A stretch of 64,000 nucleotides of DNA from positions 6,572,001 through 6,636,000 of the forward strand of contig NC_064677.1 of assembly GCF_023278565.1 (NCBI RefSeq), in the 5' to 3' direction. How positions within the stretch are numbered: position 1 is the first letter of the stretch; each line of letters starts with the position of its first letter. Under the pieces are notes generated by a model, which searched no databases, was not told the origin of the DNA, and saw only the letters and a list, made by a program, of their open reading frames with translations. This document shows, one piece after another, positions 62,386-64,000 of this stretch. The stretch comes from Colletotrichum lupini (lineage: Eukaryota; Ascomycota; Sordariomycetes; Glomerellales; Glomerellaceae). The position numbers were made by a program, and so were the translations under genes.

Positions 62386-64000
62386 TTACACCTGAAGCAA
62401 CGAAGCCAACCCAGCAACAGGCGGCTCAACCTGCACCAACAGCTCCCTGGTCCGCCGTATCCTCTCCTTGACGACCTTCTCCTCCGCCGCCCACCTGCTC
62501 TCCTCGGTCTTGGTCTCCGTCCAGAACCCAAACGCGGATTTCGCCGGCGCGGCCTGGTTCTTGGCCTCCTCTTCTCTGGCTAAGCTAGCCACCATGGCAG
62601 ACCAGTTCTGCAGTCCCGTGCCGAGACACTCGCGGCACGTCTTGCGGGCCTCCTTGTCGCCGCCAATCGGACCGAGCTTGCGCAGCTGCTCCTCGGCGAG
62701 GTCAACTGCGTCGCGCGTCCACGCGAGGCCCTCGTCGCGGTTCGCGGCCTGCTTCTTGGAAGAGGAATCCTTGGCGGCTGCCGCGGCGGCGTAGATGATT
62801 TCGCCAATGTAGAGGTTCAGCCCTGCCTCTTCACAGAGTTCCTTCGGGTGGCGCCAGGGAGGGCGGGTGCCGTCGTCCGGTGGCGCGGGGTACCTGGGTG
62901 CCTGTGCTAGGTTCCGTATCCTCTGCCACAGCGTCGCGGGCGTCTCTGTGGGACGTTCTTGACCCGGGAGAGGAACCTGGGGTAGGGCGCGGCGGGCGCG
63001 GAGGACGGAGATGAAGATGGGGAGGGCGGCATTGACGTCGTCGTTGCGCGCCTTGTGGAGGGCGACGGAGGTGAGGACGGTCAGCACGTTCTCGGACGGC
63101 AACGTCGTCTTCTTCTCGTTGATGGTGTAGGTGCGGAGATCGACGAGGGGAGGGTCGCTCGGGGCGGTCGCGGTAGCTAGGGTGAGCGCCCACTGGTACA
63201 TGCGCTCGGCGGCGTCGGGCATCTGCTTGTAGTCGAGGAAGGAGGCGTAAGCGAGGGCGGCGTCCATCTTTTGTCGGTCGGTGAAGCCCTTTGTGGTGAG
63301 GATGCGGAGGTAGTGGTTCTCGGCGGGCTCGTAGGCAACTTCGCAGTCCTCTTCGCGGGGCGCGCTCTCCGCGCCAGGAGGAATGGGTTTCGGGTGCGGG
63401 TTGGAAGGGCCCAAGACGACGTCGGCGGGGAATATAATGTTTCTCGTCCGGTCCTTGACCCAGCCGTCGAGCTGCTCCGCCGCCTGCGCCATGAGCATCA
63501 ACACCTCGTAGTAGCCCCGCCTCCAGTTCTCGCTCTTGGCCGAGACGTCCTTGCCCGCGTTGCCGATGCCGTCGATGGATAGAGGTTCGTCGAGAAGCTC
63601 CCGGATCGCCGCGCCGTCGATATCCGGGTTCTCCAGCCGAGCCAGCGCGCCTCTGCATGTCACGATGACCTCGACCCAGTTCACGCTGTGGCCGGGTGTA
63701 TCTCGGGCAGCATTCTTGGCGCCACGAATGCCCATGCGCGTCAGGTAGGACCACTCGTGCGGCGTGGGGTATTCCTTCTCCAGTCCTTCCTGGTTCAGCA
63801 GGAAGACGATGCCGAGGATGCAGAGGGCGCCGCCCCAGATGGAGACATTATAGCGTAAGAAGAGACGGCCCTCGTAGCGCAGGAAGCGCTTCTTTTCTGT
63901 GGTGAAGTAGCGGGCCCGCGGCGCCGTGACGACGGGAATCGAGAGGAAGGGAAGCTGTGGCCTGCTGCGGGAGGTGAGGGATGTGTTGCTCGTAAAGGGC
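62386..64000 (-). CDS. TPR-rich membrane protein, probably mitochondrial (5' end outside window)
   Basis: The open frame runs from the stop at 62386 to the right edge, giving at least 537 residues. The ATG at 63735 is internal: the frame continues upstream with no further ATG inside the window. The visible N-terminal part is Arg/Ser/Thr-rich (TAPRARYFTTEKKRFLRYEG), like a mitochondrial targeting sequence. A membrane helix follows (VSIWGGALCILGIVFLL), then PTPHEWSYLTR. The rest is helical, with TPR-like pairs (for example MDAALAYASFLDYKQMPDAAERMYQWAL and a second near ALPIFISVLRARRALP). The C-terminal 60 residues are charged and probably coiled. Fungal homologues are, as I recall, mostly unnamed or oddly labelled as MFS permease, which this one-helix protein is not. 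An Mgr3-like i-AAA adaptor has similar architecture, but I see no specific match. It is convergent with the Arb2 gene. Confidence 0.75.
   Translation of the reverse strand, partial: PFTSNTSLTSRSRPQLPFLSIPVVTAPRARYFTTEKKRFLRYEGRLFLRYNVSIWGGALCILGIVFLLNQEGLEKEYPTPHEWSYLTRMGIRGAKNAARDTPGHSVNWVEVIVTCRGALARLENPDIDGAAIRELLDEPLSIDGIGNAGKDVSAKSENWRRGYYEVLMLMAQAAEQLDGWVKDRTRNIIFPADVVLGPSNPHPKPIPPGAESAPREEDCEVAYEPAENHYLRILTTKGFTDRQKMDAALAYASFLDYKQMPDAAERMYQWALTLATATAPSDPPLVDLRTYTINEKKTTLPSENVLTVLTSVALHKARNDDVNAALPIFISVLRARRALPQVPLPGQERPTETPATLWQRIRNLAQAPRYPAPPDDGTRPPWRHPKELCEEAGLNLYIGEIIYAAAAAAKDSSSKKQAANRDEGLAWTRDAVDLAEEQLRKLGPIGGDKEARKTCRECLGTGLQNWSAMVASLAREEEAKNQAAPAKSAFGFWTETKTEESRWAAEEKVVKERIRRTRELLVQVEPPVAGLASLLQV

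Noticed and set aside
62831..63754. A 307-codon arginine-rich frame on the minus strand
   Set aside because: It is the shifted shadow of the GC-rich TPR protein gene; its composition (Arg/Pro/Gly) is typical of an off-frame translation.
55025..64000. A biosynthetic gene cluster or other functional operon at the right end
   Set aside because: All five genes are housekeeping-type or unrelated, on both strands, with no biosynthetic core enzyme, transporter or regulator.

Overview
The window looks like a chromosome segment of a filamentous ascomycete (Pezizomycotina; Sordariomycetes-like by protein flavour, inferred). The evidence is short introns of about 50-80 bp with GT..AG ends and CTAAC/CTGAC branch points, CT-rich promoters, fungal-type proteins, and transposons that are AT-rich and full of TA steps, as left by repeat-induced point mutation (RIP).

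Layout. Five copies of one Ty1/copia-type LTR retrotransposon occupy about 34 of the first 53 kb: a left-truncated copy at 1-6260, then 6986-13506, 14258-21227, 30829-37626 and 46028-53445. The first four are coded on the minus strand and the fifth on the plus strand. The LTRs are 202-206 bp and run TGT..ACA in coding sense, and four copies keep recognisable 5-bp target-site duplications. None has an open reading frame. Only relics of reverse transcriptase and RNase H can be read, best in the fifth copy. The first copy carries two later insertions (1598-1703 and about 2384-3395) that share a 3' end, carry A-rich tails and have 13-15 bp target duplications, so they look like LINE-mobilised retroposons.

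Between the elements lie islands of normal composition. The 21.2-30.8 kb island holds one clear gene, a three-exon EST1/SMG7-like protein with an N-terminal C2HC zinc-finger-like motif (25687-28098, minus). The islands at 6.3-7.0, 13.5-14.3, 37.6-46.0 and 53.4-55.0 kb show no gene I can support.

From 55 kb to the right edge the DNA is an ordinary, compact housekeeping region: EMC1 (minus), ISY1 (plus, divergent from EMC1 across 346 bp), mitochondrial ribosomal protein uS14m (plus), an Arb2-domain protein (plus), and the C-terminal part of a TPR-rich, probably mitochondrial membrane protein (minus) running off the window. These genes act in separate processes (ER membrane insertion, splicing, mitochondrial translation, possibly small-RNA or co-transcriptional regulation) and do not form a pathway cluster.

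I found no convincing new gene system. The most informative signals are the paired-LTR record of RIP fading at element edges, the nested retroposon family, and an ISY1 gene whose first coding exon is only the ATG. Splice sites were placed by eye from frame, consensus and family conservation; no alignment or RNA evidence was available.
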